In this document: positions 1 through 8,525 of the stretch, one piece after another
Numbering within the stretch: the stretch's first letter is position 1
Layout of the letters: each line of letters starts with the position of its first letter
NCBI RefSeq assembly: GCF_017115165.1
Contig: NZ_JABXKF010000105.1
Location: 124,001 to 188,000, forward strand
Length of the DNA stretch: 64,000 nucleotides
Origin: Nostoc sp. LPT
Lineage (GTDB): Bacteria; Cyanobacteriota; Cyanobacteriia; Cyanobacteriales; Nostocaceae
Direction: 5' to 3'
Program-made: the position numbers and the translations under genes
The notes under the pieces: generated by a model
Told to the model about the DNA's origin: nothing
The model's input: the letters and a program-made list of their open reading frames with translations, nothing else
The model's database searches: none

Positions 1-82
1 TATTTGTCTAAAAAATTTCATAATTTCAAATTTATTTTGATCCTAATCAGTTTTCAATATCTCGATCAGAAGCTAAAGAAAG

Positions 83-568
83 TTATTCTGAAGCACCTAG
101 CAAGACAACAGCATAAGCACATATACCTTCTTCACGTCCAACAGGGCCTAATTTTTCGTTAGTAGTAGCTTTGATGCCAATTTGATTTGGTTGTAATTCT
201 AAAACAGTCGCTAGTTTGTCGCGCATCTTGTGAATATGCGGCTTTAATTTTGGACGTTCTGCTACTATTACCGAGTCAATGTTTCCGATCTGCCAGCCTC
301 GATCCCGAATAAGTTGATGTACTTGAGTTAATAGTACTAAACTATCTGCTCCTGCCCATTGGGGATCGGTAGGCGGAAAATAATGACCAATATCTCCTAA
401 AGATAATGCCCCAAGCATGGCATCCATAATCGCGTGCGTTAACACATCAGCGTCACTGTGCCCCAACAAACCCAGTTCATGGGGAATTTGAATTCCACCT
501 AAAATCAAAGCGCGATCGCTCACTAGTTGGTGAATATCGTAGCCATTACCAATACGAATTTTTGTCAT
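83..568 (-). CDS. ispF: 2-C-methyl-D-erythritol 2,4-cyclodiphosphate synthase
   Basis: IspF of the non-mevalonate isoprenoid pathway converts CDP-ME 2-phosphate into MEcPP with release of CMP. The 161-residue protein has the usual length. It shows the N-terminal GYDIHQL metal-binding motif (Asp and His ligands), the [15 protein letters not shown] motif with further ligands, and the conserved tail [16 protein letters not shown]. It lies 88 bp downstream of trmD on the same strand and is probably co-transcribed. Its ATG is the edge copy of a run of TTTGTCA heptamers, so four more ATGs in other registers lie directly upstream. The nearest in-frame one hits a stop after five codons, which leaves 568 as the start. 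Confidence 0.96.
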   Translation of the reverse strand: MTKIRIGNGYDIHQLVSDRALILGGIQIPHELGLLGHSDADVLTHAIMDAMLGALSLGDIGHYFPPTDPQWAGADSLVLLTQVHQLIRDRGWQIGNIDSVIVAERPKLKPHIHKMRDKLATVLELQPNQIGIKATTNEKLGPVGREEGICAYAVVLLGASE

Positions 569-602
569 TTGTCATTTGTCATTTGTCATTTGTCATTTGT
601 CA
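561..602. repeat. Six perfect TTTGTCA heptamers (short tandem repeat)
   Basis: Six uninterrupted copies of TTTGTCA are read on the plus strand. This is the short tandemly repeated repetitive (STRR) type known from heterocystous cyanobacteria. The first copy contains the ispF start codon; on the ispF strand the array reads ATGACAA repeatedly, giving out-of-frame ATGs at each unit. Confidence 0.9.
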
Positions 603-605
603 GGA

Positions 606-695
606 GTTATTATTCTCCCCCTGCTCCCCCTGCTCCCTCATCTTCCCCTACTCCCCCTACTCCCCCTGCTCCCCCTGCTCCCCCTGCTTCAATTT
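606..695. repeat. C-rich CTCCCCCTG repeat at the trmD 3' end
   Basis: Imperfect tandem CTCCCCCTG/CTCCCCCTA units sit between ispF and trmD. The same motif recurs in other intergenic spaces of this window (about 16.0, 18.7, 36.0, 39.4, 42.5 and 47.9 kb). Here it includes the final codons and stop of trmD. Confidence 0.75.
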
Positions 696-1364
696 TTCCA
701 GGAGATCGGGGCGGCGATCGCGGGTTTTTTGAATTTGTTGTTCGTAACGCCACCGGGCGATCGCTGCATGATTCCCACTGAGCAACACATCAGGCACTTT
801 CAAGCCGCGAAAATTGGCAGGACGAGTATATTGGGGATAGTCCAATAACCCTTCCTCAAAACTTTCTGCTGTCAGCGACTCTGTTTTGGCCACAGTTCCT
901 GGTATTAGTCGCACAACACCATTAATCAAAGCCATTGCTGGAATTTCCCCACCAGTCAGAATAAAATCGCCTAAAGATACTTCCCGAGTTACCAAATGCA
1001 GCACCCTCTCATCCACCCCTTCGTAATGCCCGCAAATAACTACTAACTGGTCATAATTTGTCACCAATTCTTTCAAAAGAGGTTGATTGATTGTTTGACC
1101 CTGTGGACTCATCAAAATTATTTCTCTTCGGGGAAGAGTTGGCAGCGACTCTACAGCCGTAAAAATCGGTTCTGGCTTCATTAGCATTCCCACACCGCCA
1201 CCGTAGGGTTCATCATCCACCTTTCGGTGCTTGTCAGTGGTAAAGTCCCGTGGATTAATCAGATGCACTTCGGCAATCTGTTTGGCTAAGGCTTTACCTA
1301 GCAGCCCAGAATTGAGAACAGAGTTAAAACAGTCAGGAAAAAGTGTAACTATATCAAAGCGCAC
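657..1364 (-). CDS. trmD: tRNA (guanine-N1)-methyltransferase TrmD
   Basis: TrmD methylates G37 next to the anticodon of tRNAs with S-adenosylmethionine, preventing +1 frameshifting. The N-terminus MRFDIVTLFPDCF, the PYGGGVGMLMKPEP segment and the SPOUT-knot motifs ICGHYEGVDERV and LGDFILTGGE are all present, so the call is secure. The 235-residue length is normal, but the last residues (KLKQGEQGEQGE) are encoded by a G-rich intergenic repeat in which the stop codon also lies. The repeat appears to have replaced or extended the original C-terminus. ispF follows in the same direction. Confidence 0.96.
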   Translation of the reverse strand: MRFDIVTLFPDCFNSVLNSGLLGKALAKQIAEVHLINPRDFTTDKHRKVDDEPYGGGVGMLMKPEPIFTAVESLPTLPRREIILMSPQGQTINQPLLKELVTNYDQLVVICGHYEGVDERVLHLVTREVSLGDFILTGGEIPAMALINGVVRLIPGTVAKTESLTAESFEEGLLDYPQYTRPANFRGLKVPDVLLSGNHAAIARWRYEQQIQKTRDRRPDLLEKLKQGEQGEQGE

Positions 1365-1589
1365 AGTTATTCGTATTCGAGGACACTAATCTTAAATTTG
1401 AATGTCTAGCAAATACCAGCAAGCCAAGGTCGGGTTAAACTCCAGTTAAACTTTATCAATAGTATCTAAAACTACCAGACCTCCTGGATTTTAGATGGGC
1501 TCAAAAGTTTTTCTAATTACTTAATTTATGTTTAAATGTTGTCACAACTACATTTAAATTAATAATCATATCAAGTTAACAACTTCCAG
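1365..1589. other. Intergenic region between trmD and the candidate RNA
   Basis: No convincing reading frame. It is AT-rich and includes the divergent 5' ends of trmD (minus) and of whatever is transcribed toward cphB. I see no promoter strong enough to name. The gene-free space continues to the cphB start at 1905 and contains the structured segment listed next. Confidence 0.5.
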
Positions 1590-1775
1590 GATGCATCGAG
1601 CCAGCCTCAGAAAAAAGCGTAGTCTTAACTGCTCGTTCCCAACTCTAAAGGGGGAATCTAGCTACTTAAAGACTATTTTGCCCTGCTGCAAGTGGATAGG
1701 TGAAAAACAAGGCGCCAGCGAGAGAGGAATGGGAACAAACACGTTTAGACTGAGGCAACGCGAGCGTTAAGCGAG
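1590..1775 (+). ncRNA. Candidate structured RNA, 6S-RNA-like shape
   Basis: A gene-free stretch can fold into nested stems. GCCTCAG at 1604-1610 pairs perfectly with CTGAGGC at 1750-1756, and GTTCCCA at 1635-1641 pairs perfectly with TGGGAAC at 1730-1736. The inner stem can continue as CTCT (1643-1646) with AGAG (1723-1726). Between the two stems lies an asymmetric internal loop of 24 nt on one side and 13 nt on the other. A closing stem, a large central bubble, a long apical arm and a size near 185 nt recall 6S RNA, the RNA polymerase-binding regulator. The identification rests on shape alone. It could instead be the 5' leader of cphB. Confidence 0.35.
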
Positions 1776-1904
1776 AATTTAGAGAGTAGCTTTCCCCAGT
1801 TCCAAACTTCCAAAAAGTGTCCTCTCAAAAGTTGCAAAGCGCAAAAATTATCAGGCAACTGAACCTTGTTAAATTCACCTGAAGTTGTTGACAGGAGAAC
1901 CAAA

Positions 1905-2768
1905 ATGCCGCAATTACAAGCTAAATCGCTAGAAATGAGGACACCCCAAGCAACTAAAACAGCCGTTCTGGTTATCGGAGGTGCAGAAGATAAAGTTCAT
2001 GGGCGCGAAATCCTACGAACTTTTTTTGGACGTGCCGGTGCTAGTAAGGCTTATATTACAATTATTCCATCTGCCTCTCGCGAACCTGCCATCATCGGTG
2101 GTCGGTATATTCGCATTTTTGAAGAAATGGGTGCCCAGAAGGTAGAGATTTTAGACATCCGTGAACGAGAACAGTGTGAAGCCTCCCAGATCAAAGCATC
2201 TTTAGAAGCCTGTAGTGGGGTGTTTTTGACAGGAGGAGACCAACTGCGTCTTTGTGGCGTATTGGCAGATACGCCAGCAATGGAAATTATTCGCCAGCGG
2301 GTGAGGGCGGGGCAACTTACGTTAGCAGGCACCAGTGCAGGAGCGGCGGTGATGGGGCATCACATGATTGCTGGCGGCGGTAGTGGAGAGGCGCCCAATC
2401 GTTCCCTAGTGGATATGGCAACGGGTTTGGGATTTATTCCGGAAGTAATCGTTGACCAACACTTTCACAACCGTAATCGCATGGGACGACTAATTAGTGC
2501 GATCGCAGCTCATCCCGATCGCTTAGGTATTGGCATTGACGAAGATACTTGTGCAGTGTTTGAACGTGATGGTTGGTTACAAGTTATGGGTAAAGGTAGT
2601 GTCACCATTGTCGATCCCACTGAGCTGACCCATACCAACGAACCCCATGTCGGTGCTAATGAACCGTTAACCGTACATAATTTACGTCTCCATATCCTCA
2701 GCTACGGTGATCGCTTCCACTTGTACCAGCGGACTGTATTGCCTGCTGTACACCGAATCTCCAGCTGA
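1905..2768 (+). CDS. cphB: Cyanophycinase
   Basis: Cyanophycinase is a serine exopeptidase of the peptidase E-like family. It degrades the nitrogen reserve cyanophycin (multi-L-arginyl-poly-L-aspartate) to beta-Asp-Arg dipeptides. The nucleophile-elbow motif GTSAGAAVMG is centred near residue 144, after VLVIGGAEDKVHG and FLTGGDQLRL. The ATG at 1905 is chosen because AGGAGA lies at 1893-1898 with normal spacing. An upstream in-frame TTG at 1866 would add 13 residues but has no ribosome-binding site. cphA follows in the same orientation, the usual cphB-cphA order. Confidence 0.97.
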   Translation: MPQLQAKSLEMRTPQATKTAVLVIGGAEDKVHGREILRTFFGRAGASKAYITIIPSASREPAIIGGRYIRIFEEMGAQKVEILDIREREQCEASQIKASLEACSGVFLTGGDQLRLCGVLADTPAMEIIRQRVRAGQLTLAGTSAGAAVMGHHMIAGGGSGEAPNRSLVDMATGLGFIPEVIVDQHFHNRNRMGRLISAIAAHPDRLGIGIDEDTCAVFERDGWLQVMGKGSVTIVDPTELTHTNEPHVGANEPLTVHNLRLHILSYGDRFHLYQRTVLPAVHRISS

Positions 2769-2942
2769 CGGGATAGAGTATCTGAGGTTACACTGAGTTG
2801 ACCGCACATTTATTATTTCTTACCGTAGAAAAATGATAAGAATACCATGTAAAAAGAAAAAACTGTTTTTAACGAACAGTTTAGCGGTCAATTCCAGTAA
2901 GAAACTAGAATTTTGGTTCCGAATCTCCATCTACCTATTCCC

Positions 2943-5648
2943 ATGAGAATTCTCAAGATCCAGACATTACGCGGCCCAAACTATTGGAGCATTCGACGCC
3001 ACAAACTGATCGTCATGCGCCTCGATTTAGAAAACCTTGGCGAGACGCCCTCGAATCAAATCCCTGGCTTTTATGAAGGATTAGTTGAGGCGCTGCCAAG
3101 TCTGGAGGGTCACTATTGTTCGCCTGGCTGTCGCGGTGGTTTTCTGATGCGAGTCAAAGAAGGCACTATGATCGGGCACATAGTGGAACACGTAGCCTTA
3201 GAACTCCAAGAATTAGCTGGGATGCATGTCGGCTTTGGTCGCACCCGCGAAACTGCCACGCCCGGAATTTACCAAGTAGTAATCGAATACCTGAATGAGG
3301 AAGCGGGACGCTACGCTGGACGAGCCGCAGTACGGCTGTGCCAGAGTATCGTTGATCGAGGCCGTTATCCCAAGGCAGAATTAGAGCAAGATATCCAAGA
3401 CCTGAAAGACTTTTCCCGTGATGCTTCCTTAGGCCCTTCCACAGAAGCGATCGTTAAAGAAGCAGAAAAAAGAGGTATTCCCTGGATGTCGCTGGAAGCC
3501 CGCTTTTTGATTCAGCTAGGTTATGGCGTGAACCAGAAGCGGATGCAGGCCACAATGACGGACAACACTAGCATTCTGGGCGTAGAACTAGCTTGCGATA
3601 AAGAAGCCACTAAACGTATCCTTGCTGCTGCGGGTGCGCCAGTACCCAGAGGTACAGTAATCAACTTTTTAGACGATTTGGAACAAGCCATTGAATTCGT
3701 TGGCGGCTATCCCATCGTCATCAAGCCCCTGGATGGCAATCATGGACGTGGGATCACCATTGATATTAGAACTTGGGAAGAAGCTGAAGCCGGATACGAA
3801 GCTGCCAGACAAGTTTCCCGGTCAATTATTGTCGAAAGATATTACGTTGGGCGCGACCACAGGGTACTGGTGGTAAATGGCAAAGTAGTAGCAGTAGCCG
3901 AGCGCGTCCCGGCTCATGTCATTGGCAACGGCAGATTAACCATTGCCGAACTGATTGAGGAAACAAACCTCGACCCAAATCGCGGTGAAGGACATGATAA
4001 CGTCCTGACCAAGATTGAACTAGACCGCACCAGTTACCAGCTGCTAGAAAGGCAAGGTTATACCCTAAATAGCGTGCCACCCAAGGGCACTATTTGTTAT
4101 CTCAGAGCAACAGCCAACTTGAGTACAGGTGGTAGTGCCGTAGACCGTACCGATGAAATTCACCCAGAAAATCTGTGGTTGGCACAACGAGTAGTTAAGA
4201 TTATCGGTTTGGATATCGCCGGACTCGATATCGTCACCACAGATATTAGCCGTCCTCTGCGGGAAGTGGATGGCGTGATTGTCGAAGTTAACGCCGCTCC
4301 CGGTTTTCGGATGCACGTTGCCCCAAGCGTGGGTATTCCCCGCAACGTCGCTGGCGCAGTCATGGATATGCTGTTTCCTAACGAGCAATCTAGCCAAATT
4401 CCGATTCTCAGCGTCACGGGTACTAATGGTAAAACCACTACTACCCGACTACTAGCACATATTTATAAGCAGACTGGTAAAGTAGTAGGTTATACTACTA
4501 CAGATGGAACCTATATCGGTGATTACTTAGTAGAGGCAGGCGATAATACAGGTCCCCAAAGTGCCCATGTCATCCTCCAAGATCCCACAGTGGAAGTAGC
4601 AGTACTGGAAACGGCTCGCGGTGGCATTCTCCGCTCTGGATTGGGCTTTGAAGCCGCAAATGTAGGGGTAGTATTGAATGTAGCCTCCGACCACTTAGGA
4701 ATAGGCGATATAGATACCATTGAGCAGTTAGCTAATCTCAAAAGTGTAGTAGCAGAAGCTGTATTCCCTGATGGCTATGCGGTACTTAACGCCGACGATC
4801 GCCGTGTCGCCGCTATGTCAGAAAAAACTAAGGCTAATATTGCTTACTTCACGATGAACCCCAATTCGGAATTAGTGCGGAAGCACATCTTAAAGGGTGG
4901 AGTTGCGGCAGTATATGAAAATAGCTATTTGTCAATTGTTAAAGGTGATTGGACACACCGCATAGAAAGAGCCGAAAATATACCTTTAACAATGGGCGGA
5001 CGTGCGCCGTTTATGATTGCCAACGCTTTAGCAGCCAGTTTGGCAGCGTTTGTGCAAAACGTCACAATTGAGCAGATTCGTGCTGGTTTGAAGACCTTCC
5101 GGGCTTCAGTTAGCCAAACACCGGGACGAATGAATCTATTTAATTTAGGCAACTACCACGCTTTGGTGGACTATGCCCACAACGCAGCCAGTTACGAAGC
5201 TATAGGTTCCTTTGTGCGGAACTGGACTACAGGACAACGGATTGGCGTAATTGGCGGGCCAGGCGATCGCCGCGACGAAGACTTTGTTACTTTGGGTAAA
5301 TTAGCAGCACAAATTTTTGATTACATCATCATCAAAGAAGACGATGATACACGGGGACGCTTACGTGGTTCAGCTGCCCAGTTGATTATTCAAGGTATCA
5401 CGGAAGTTAAGCCTGATAGCCGCTATGAATCGATTCTGGATGAAACCCAAGCGATCAATAAAGGCTTAGACATGGCTCCTAATAACAGCCTAGTGGTAAT
5501 TTTGCCAGAAAGTGTTAGTAGGGCTATTAAGTTAATTAAGCTGCGTGGTTTAGCCAAGGAAGAGACACACCAACAAAATCCCGGCACAACTGTTATCGAT
5601 TCCCAAAATGGAATCACACCTTCTTCTGTTGTTAATACCTTGCTGTAG
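2943..5648 (+). CDS. cphA: Cyanophycin synthetase
   Basis: CphA polymerises Asp and Arg into cyanophycin with ATP, without a ribosome. The 901-residue protein begins MRILKIQTLRGPNYWS, the standard start. An in-frame upstream start at 2913 adds only ten residues and is less likely. The domains in order are an N-terminal domain (about 1-160), an ATP-grasp domain (about 220-475, with KPLDGNHGRGI) that adds Asp, and a Mur-ligase-like domain with P-loop GTNGKTT at about 493-499 that adds Arg. It lies 174 bp after cphB, so synthesis and breakdown of the polymer are encoded together. Confidence 0.98.
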   Translation: MRILKIQTLRGPNYWSIRRHKLIVMRLDLENLGETPSNQIPGFYEGLVEALPSLEGHYCSPGCRGGFLMRVKEGTMIGHIVEHVALELQELAGMHVGFGRTRETATPGIYQVVIEYLNEEAGRYAGRAAVRLCQSIVDRGRYPKAELEQDIQDLKDFSRDASLGPSTEAIVKEAEKRGIPWMSLEARFLIQLGYGVNQKRMQATMTDNTSILGVELACDKEATKRILAAAGAPVPRGTVINFLDDLEQAIEFVGGYPIVIKPLDGNHGRGITIDIRTWEEAEAGYEAARQVSRSIIVERYYVGRDHRVLVVNGKVVAVAERVPAHVIGNGRLTIAELIEETNLDPNRGEGHDNVLTKIELDRTSYQLLERQGYTLNSVPPKGTICYLRATANLSTGGSAVDRTDEIHPENLWLAQRVVKIIGLDIAGLDIVTTDISRPLREVDGVIVEVNAAPGFRMHVAPSVGIPRNVAGAVMDMLFPNEQSSQIPILSVTGTNGKTTTTRLLAHIYKQTGKVVGYTTTDGTYIGDYLVEAGDNTGPQSAHVILQDPTVEVAVLETARGGILRSGLGFEAANVGVVLNVASDHLGIGDIDTIEQLANLKSVVAEAVFPDGYAVLNADDRRVAAMSEKTKANIAYFTMNPNSELVRKHILKGGVAAVYENSYLSIVKGDWTHRIERAENIPLTMGGRAPFMIANALAASLAAFVQNVTIEQIRAGLKTFRASVSQTPGRMNLFNLGNYHALVDYAHNAASYEAIGSFVRNWTTGQRIGVIGGPGDRRDEDFVTLGKLAAQIFDYIIIKEDDDTRGRLRGSAAQLIIQGITEVKPDSRYESILDETQAINKGLDMAPNNSLVVILPESVSRAIKLIKLRGLAKEETHQQNPGTTVIDSQNGITPSSVVNTLL

Positions 5649-5650
5649 TC

Positions 5651-5695
5651 AGGAATCAGGAGGAAGCACTGCGCTGGCTTCTCCTGACTCCTTTA
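5651..5695. terminator. Bidirectional hairpin between cphA and tatA
   Basis: CAGGAGGAAGC and GCTTCTCCTG form a stem with one bulged base around a nine-base loop, just after the cphA stop. The convergent tatA gene ends two bases beyond. T-rich sequence on the plus strand follows. It probably terminates both genes. Confidence 0.65.
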
Positions 5696-5696
5696 A

Positions 5697-5870
5697 TTAC
5701 TGTTTTTCTTCTTCGTGATTGGTTTCCTCGCTAGGAGTTTTCATCTCCTCCTTAAAACCTCGTAGGGTTTTGCCCAGTGCAGTCCCCAGTTCGGGAATTT
5801 TTTTTGGGCCGAAAATTAGAATAGCGACTATGCTAATTACAGCTATTTCTGGCCATCCCAGTCCAAACAT
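5697..5870 (-). CDS. tatA: Twin-arginine translocase subunit TatA
   Basis: A 57-residue TatA/Hcf106-family protein that forms the channel for folded protein export across the thylakoid or plasma membrane. It shows a short N-terminus (MFGLGWPE), one membrane helix (IAVISIVAILIF), the conserved FGPKKIPELG hinge, an amphipathic helix and an acidic tail. The reading frame stays open upstream to 6071, but homology starts at the ATG at 5870, where TatA proteins normally start. Confidence 0.92.
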   Translation of the reverse strand: MFGLGWPEIAVISIVAILIFGPKKIPELGTALGKTLRGFKEEMKTPSEETNHEEEKQ

Positions 5871-6525
5871 ATAAATTTCCTCTAAGGCATCTGTAATTAA
5901 ATATAGACATTGATGGCTCATATCCCATAAGTTTATCACTGATAAGCACTCTACCCTCTTGCAAAACAGGGTATAAATAAAATCAATAAAGATAAGTTTT
6001 TTGTCCTCAAAAACTTTTGGCAAAGCAACTTGGCATAATCTGCCAAAGTAGCTCAGTCTGTGATTGACCAACTCAAATTAGTGAAAAGTGCGACTAAATC
6101 TCCTCAGTTTCTTGCGTCTGTAACCTTGTCAAAACAATACATAGAGATGCTACAATGGAATTCAAATGTACTAGTTTCTAGTAATAGAGCTATCATTTAG
6201 AGTTAATAGAGAAACCTTTAATGTGCGGTCTTTAAAGCTATTTTTTGATAAAAATATAAATCTTTGATACAAGCGTGAAGAAAATACTTCCCCTATGAAG
6301 AAATAGCCATTAGTCCCTTATAAATAGATTCTGTAACTTTAAAATACTGGTATATGCCTCTACTATGAAACTTAATTTCAAGTGTGCAAGTTGTGGCATC
6401 GTAACCAACACTTTGCAAATCGCTTGAGCTAACTTGTATTCGTAGCATTCTTTATTCTTATAGAAAAATAAATGTCAGGTAAAATTACTCACCTGACAGT
6501 TTATCTTGAACTAATGCAGTAATCT
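5871..6525. other. Intergenic region, no gene seen
   Basis: About 650 bp upstream of tatA without a convincing gene. The open frame running into tatA from 6071 has no family resemblance before the TatA methionine. A stretch at 6042-6060 resembles a tRNA D-arm but no T-arm follows. Confidence 0.5.
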
Positions 6526-6753
6526 TTAACCTTTAGATGAGTGTGGATCATTGCCGTAGCTGTTCCGCTCTCGAATTTGGCCCTCTCGGTTATGTATTAA
6601 TAATTCCGACTGCTGATTAATAGCAATCTCACGCCCTTTCTCAATGGCTTCTTGCTGGGTGGGGAATATTTTAGTAGCCTTACTAGCACCCTCAGACTTA
6701 ACTGCCCAACCTTTAGAGTGAGGGACGATATGTTGGTCTTTACCTTTAGACAT
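6526..6753 (-). CDS. DUF2188 family protein
   Basis: A small soluble protein of 75 residues. The pattern HIVPHSKGWAVKSEGASKAT followed by FPTQQEAIEKGREIA and LLIHNREGQIRERNSYGNDP is typical of the DUF2188 family, whose function is unknown. It stands alone between two AT-rich gaps. The ATG at 6753 is the only plausible start. Confidence 0.85.
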   Translation of the reverse strand: MSKGKDQHIVPHSKGWAVKSEGASKATKIFPTQQEAIEKGREIAINQQSELLIHNREGQIRERNSYGNDPHSSKG

Positions 6754-7232
6754 TAGCGATATTGTTTATACTTAACTACTTTTATACCTTAACATAATCT
6801 TTACTAATGTAAATATCTTGTAGTAGAAACAATATTAAATAATTATTAAATAATTTTGATTATTCTTAGAAAATCAAATTTTAAAATTATTTTTTTTAAA
6901 GTCATTTTAATTTCAACTTTAGAATTCAATATTAATATATCTTTGTTGAAGATTTAAAGCTGCCTTGAAACGACAGATATAATATCTGAAAACTACTTTT
7001 TGAAGCCAGCCAGCATATATAATACCCGTTTAGAATGGTGGGAAAAATAACATTAGGCAATATTGGCTTCCAGTATGTCTCAAATTAGTTGACACTCTTT
7101 ACATAATTTCAGAATTTCAATTAAAGAGAATTTTGCTGGTGGCTAAAACTGATGTTTATAAGTAAAACTTTTTAATTTATTAGACTCCATTCTGCAATTT
7201 CCTTAAAACATCTGATGGTTGGAGCGCCTTCT
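6754..7232. other. AT-rich intergenic region, no gene seen
   Basis: Nearly 480 bp, strongly AT-rich, without an open frame of note. The base composition differs clearly from neighbouring core genes and fits accessory DNA. Confidence 0.5.
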
Positions 7233-8315
7233 TTAAAACAGTCCTAACTGTACTGACTGGTTATTATCAGCATTTTCTATTGCTATTGATGGTAAATCTG
7301 CTGGAGGTTCAACAACTAAAGGAGCATTTTCTTCAAATCTCAGTTTTGAGCTTTTGATGTAGTTTTCATCAATCTCAAAAGCCAACCAGCGTCTTTGTAA
7401 AGTTTCTGCAACTCGACCTGTCATATTAGAACCAGCAAAAGGTTCTAAAACAATATCACCTGGTTCTGTACAAAGGTTAATGACAAACTCTGGTAAAGCT
7501 TGAGGGAATCTTGCTGGATGTGGCTTAAAACCTTCTTGTTTGCAACGCCTTTGGTAATAATCGTTAGAAGCAGTATTCGAGGCAGAAATTACATTTACAG
7601 GCTGGACTAAATCTTCAAATAAAGTTTCTTGTATAAGAGTCTGTTGCCCTATTTCTTCTTTGTCTGTACTACAACGTCCATCAATAAAATTCGGGGGAAT
7701 GGCTCCTCCCCTGTCCTTCCCAAATTTCTCGGAAATATCATGGCCTGATGGTCTAATTTTGGGTTTATACCCATTATTTAGAAGGTTTTTCATTGCATCA
7801 CTATAAGGCTTTAAAACCCTTCTGTTATTAGCTTTAGGATGCGGTTCTTTTGACAGCCACCAAATTGTATTTACTGAATCTTTAACTCTTTCCCTGCGAA
7901 CTGTTACCCATTCGGCAGGGGTGGGTAGTTTTGCTGGATTATACCAATACAATTCTTGTGCCAGATAAAATCCAAGTCCACCTTTTTCTTTTGCTTTGCA
8001 CAAAGCAACAACTAGTTCAAAATGATAAAGAGAACGAACTGGCATTCCTTTAATCCAACTGCCACCTATATCAATAACTAGTGAGCCTGTTGGTTTAAGA
8101 ATACGGTAAAACTGGGCTGCATAATCTTTAAACCATTCAACATATTCCTCAGCATCAACGTTTCCGTATTCTTTTTTACGAACCAATGCAAATGGTGGAG
8201 AAGTACAAATTAAGTCGATACTTTCGTCGAGAATACCTGCCATTAATTCTAGGCTGTTTCCCAAATAAGCAGCACCAAATTTTGTTTCGTAGTAAGGATT
8301 ACAATTAAGTTTCAT
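7233..8315 (-). CDS. DNA (cytosine-N4-)-methyltransferase, M.PvuII-like
   Basis: A 360-residue beta-class DNA methyltransferase. The catalytic motif TSPPF (near residue 39) precedes the SAM-binding motif LEPFAGSNMTG near the C-terminus, the order of the beta class. TSPP[FY] rather than DPPY points to N4-cytosine methylation. Segments such as RKKEYGN, YWYNPAKLP, RPSGHDI and HPARFPQALPEF match, from memory, the PvuII methyltransferase layout. No restriction endonuclease gene is adjacent, so it is probably a solitary methyltransferase. Conserved solitary GGCC methyltransferases of cyanobacteria (DmtB type) are one possibility. The target cannot be read from the sequence. Confidence 0.88.
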   Translation of the reverse strand: MKLNCNPYYETKFGAAYLGNSLELMAGILDESIDLICTSPPFALVRKKEYGNVDAEEYVEWFKDYAAQFYRILKPTGSLVIDIGGSWIKGMPVRSLYHFELVVALCKAKEKGGLGFYLAQELYWYNPAKLPTPAEWVTVRRERVKDSVNTIWWLSKEPHPKANNRRVLKPYSDAMKNLLNNGYKPKIRPSGHDISEKFGKDRGGAIPPNFIDGRCSTDKEEIGQQTLIQETLFEDLVQPVNVISASNTASNDYYQRRCKQEGFKPHPARFPQALPEFVINLCTEPGDIVLEPFAGSNMTGRVAETLQRRWLAFEIDENYIKSSKLRFEENAPLVVEPPADLPSIAIENADNNQSVQLGLF

Positions 8316-8525
8316 CTAAACTTTTTTAGTACAATTGTACGGTCTATAAAGACAGTATCATCCATAAAAGCATAAGTTTTCCAACTGTTAGCTATTTTTT
8401 TGATCAATTTGCTGGATGAATAAGGCAATGTGCCAAATATCTGCACTCACAAAAGTACGTATGTTCTGTATTGACTATGGTCGGCATAGAACTGGACACT
8501 TTGAATAAAGCCATGATCAGCGCAA

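Noticed and set aside
6042-6100. tRNA-like D-arm sequence (GTAGCTCAGTCTGTG)
   Set aside because: No anticodon stem, T-arm (GGTTCGA-type) or acceptor partner follows within tRNA distance.
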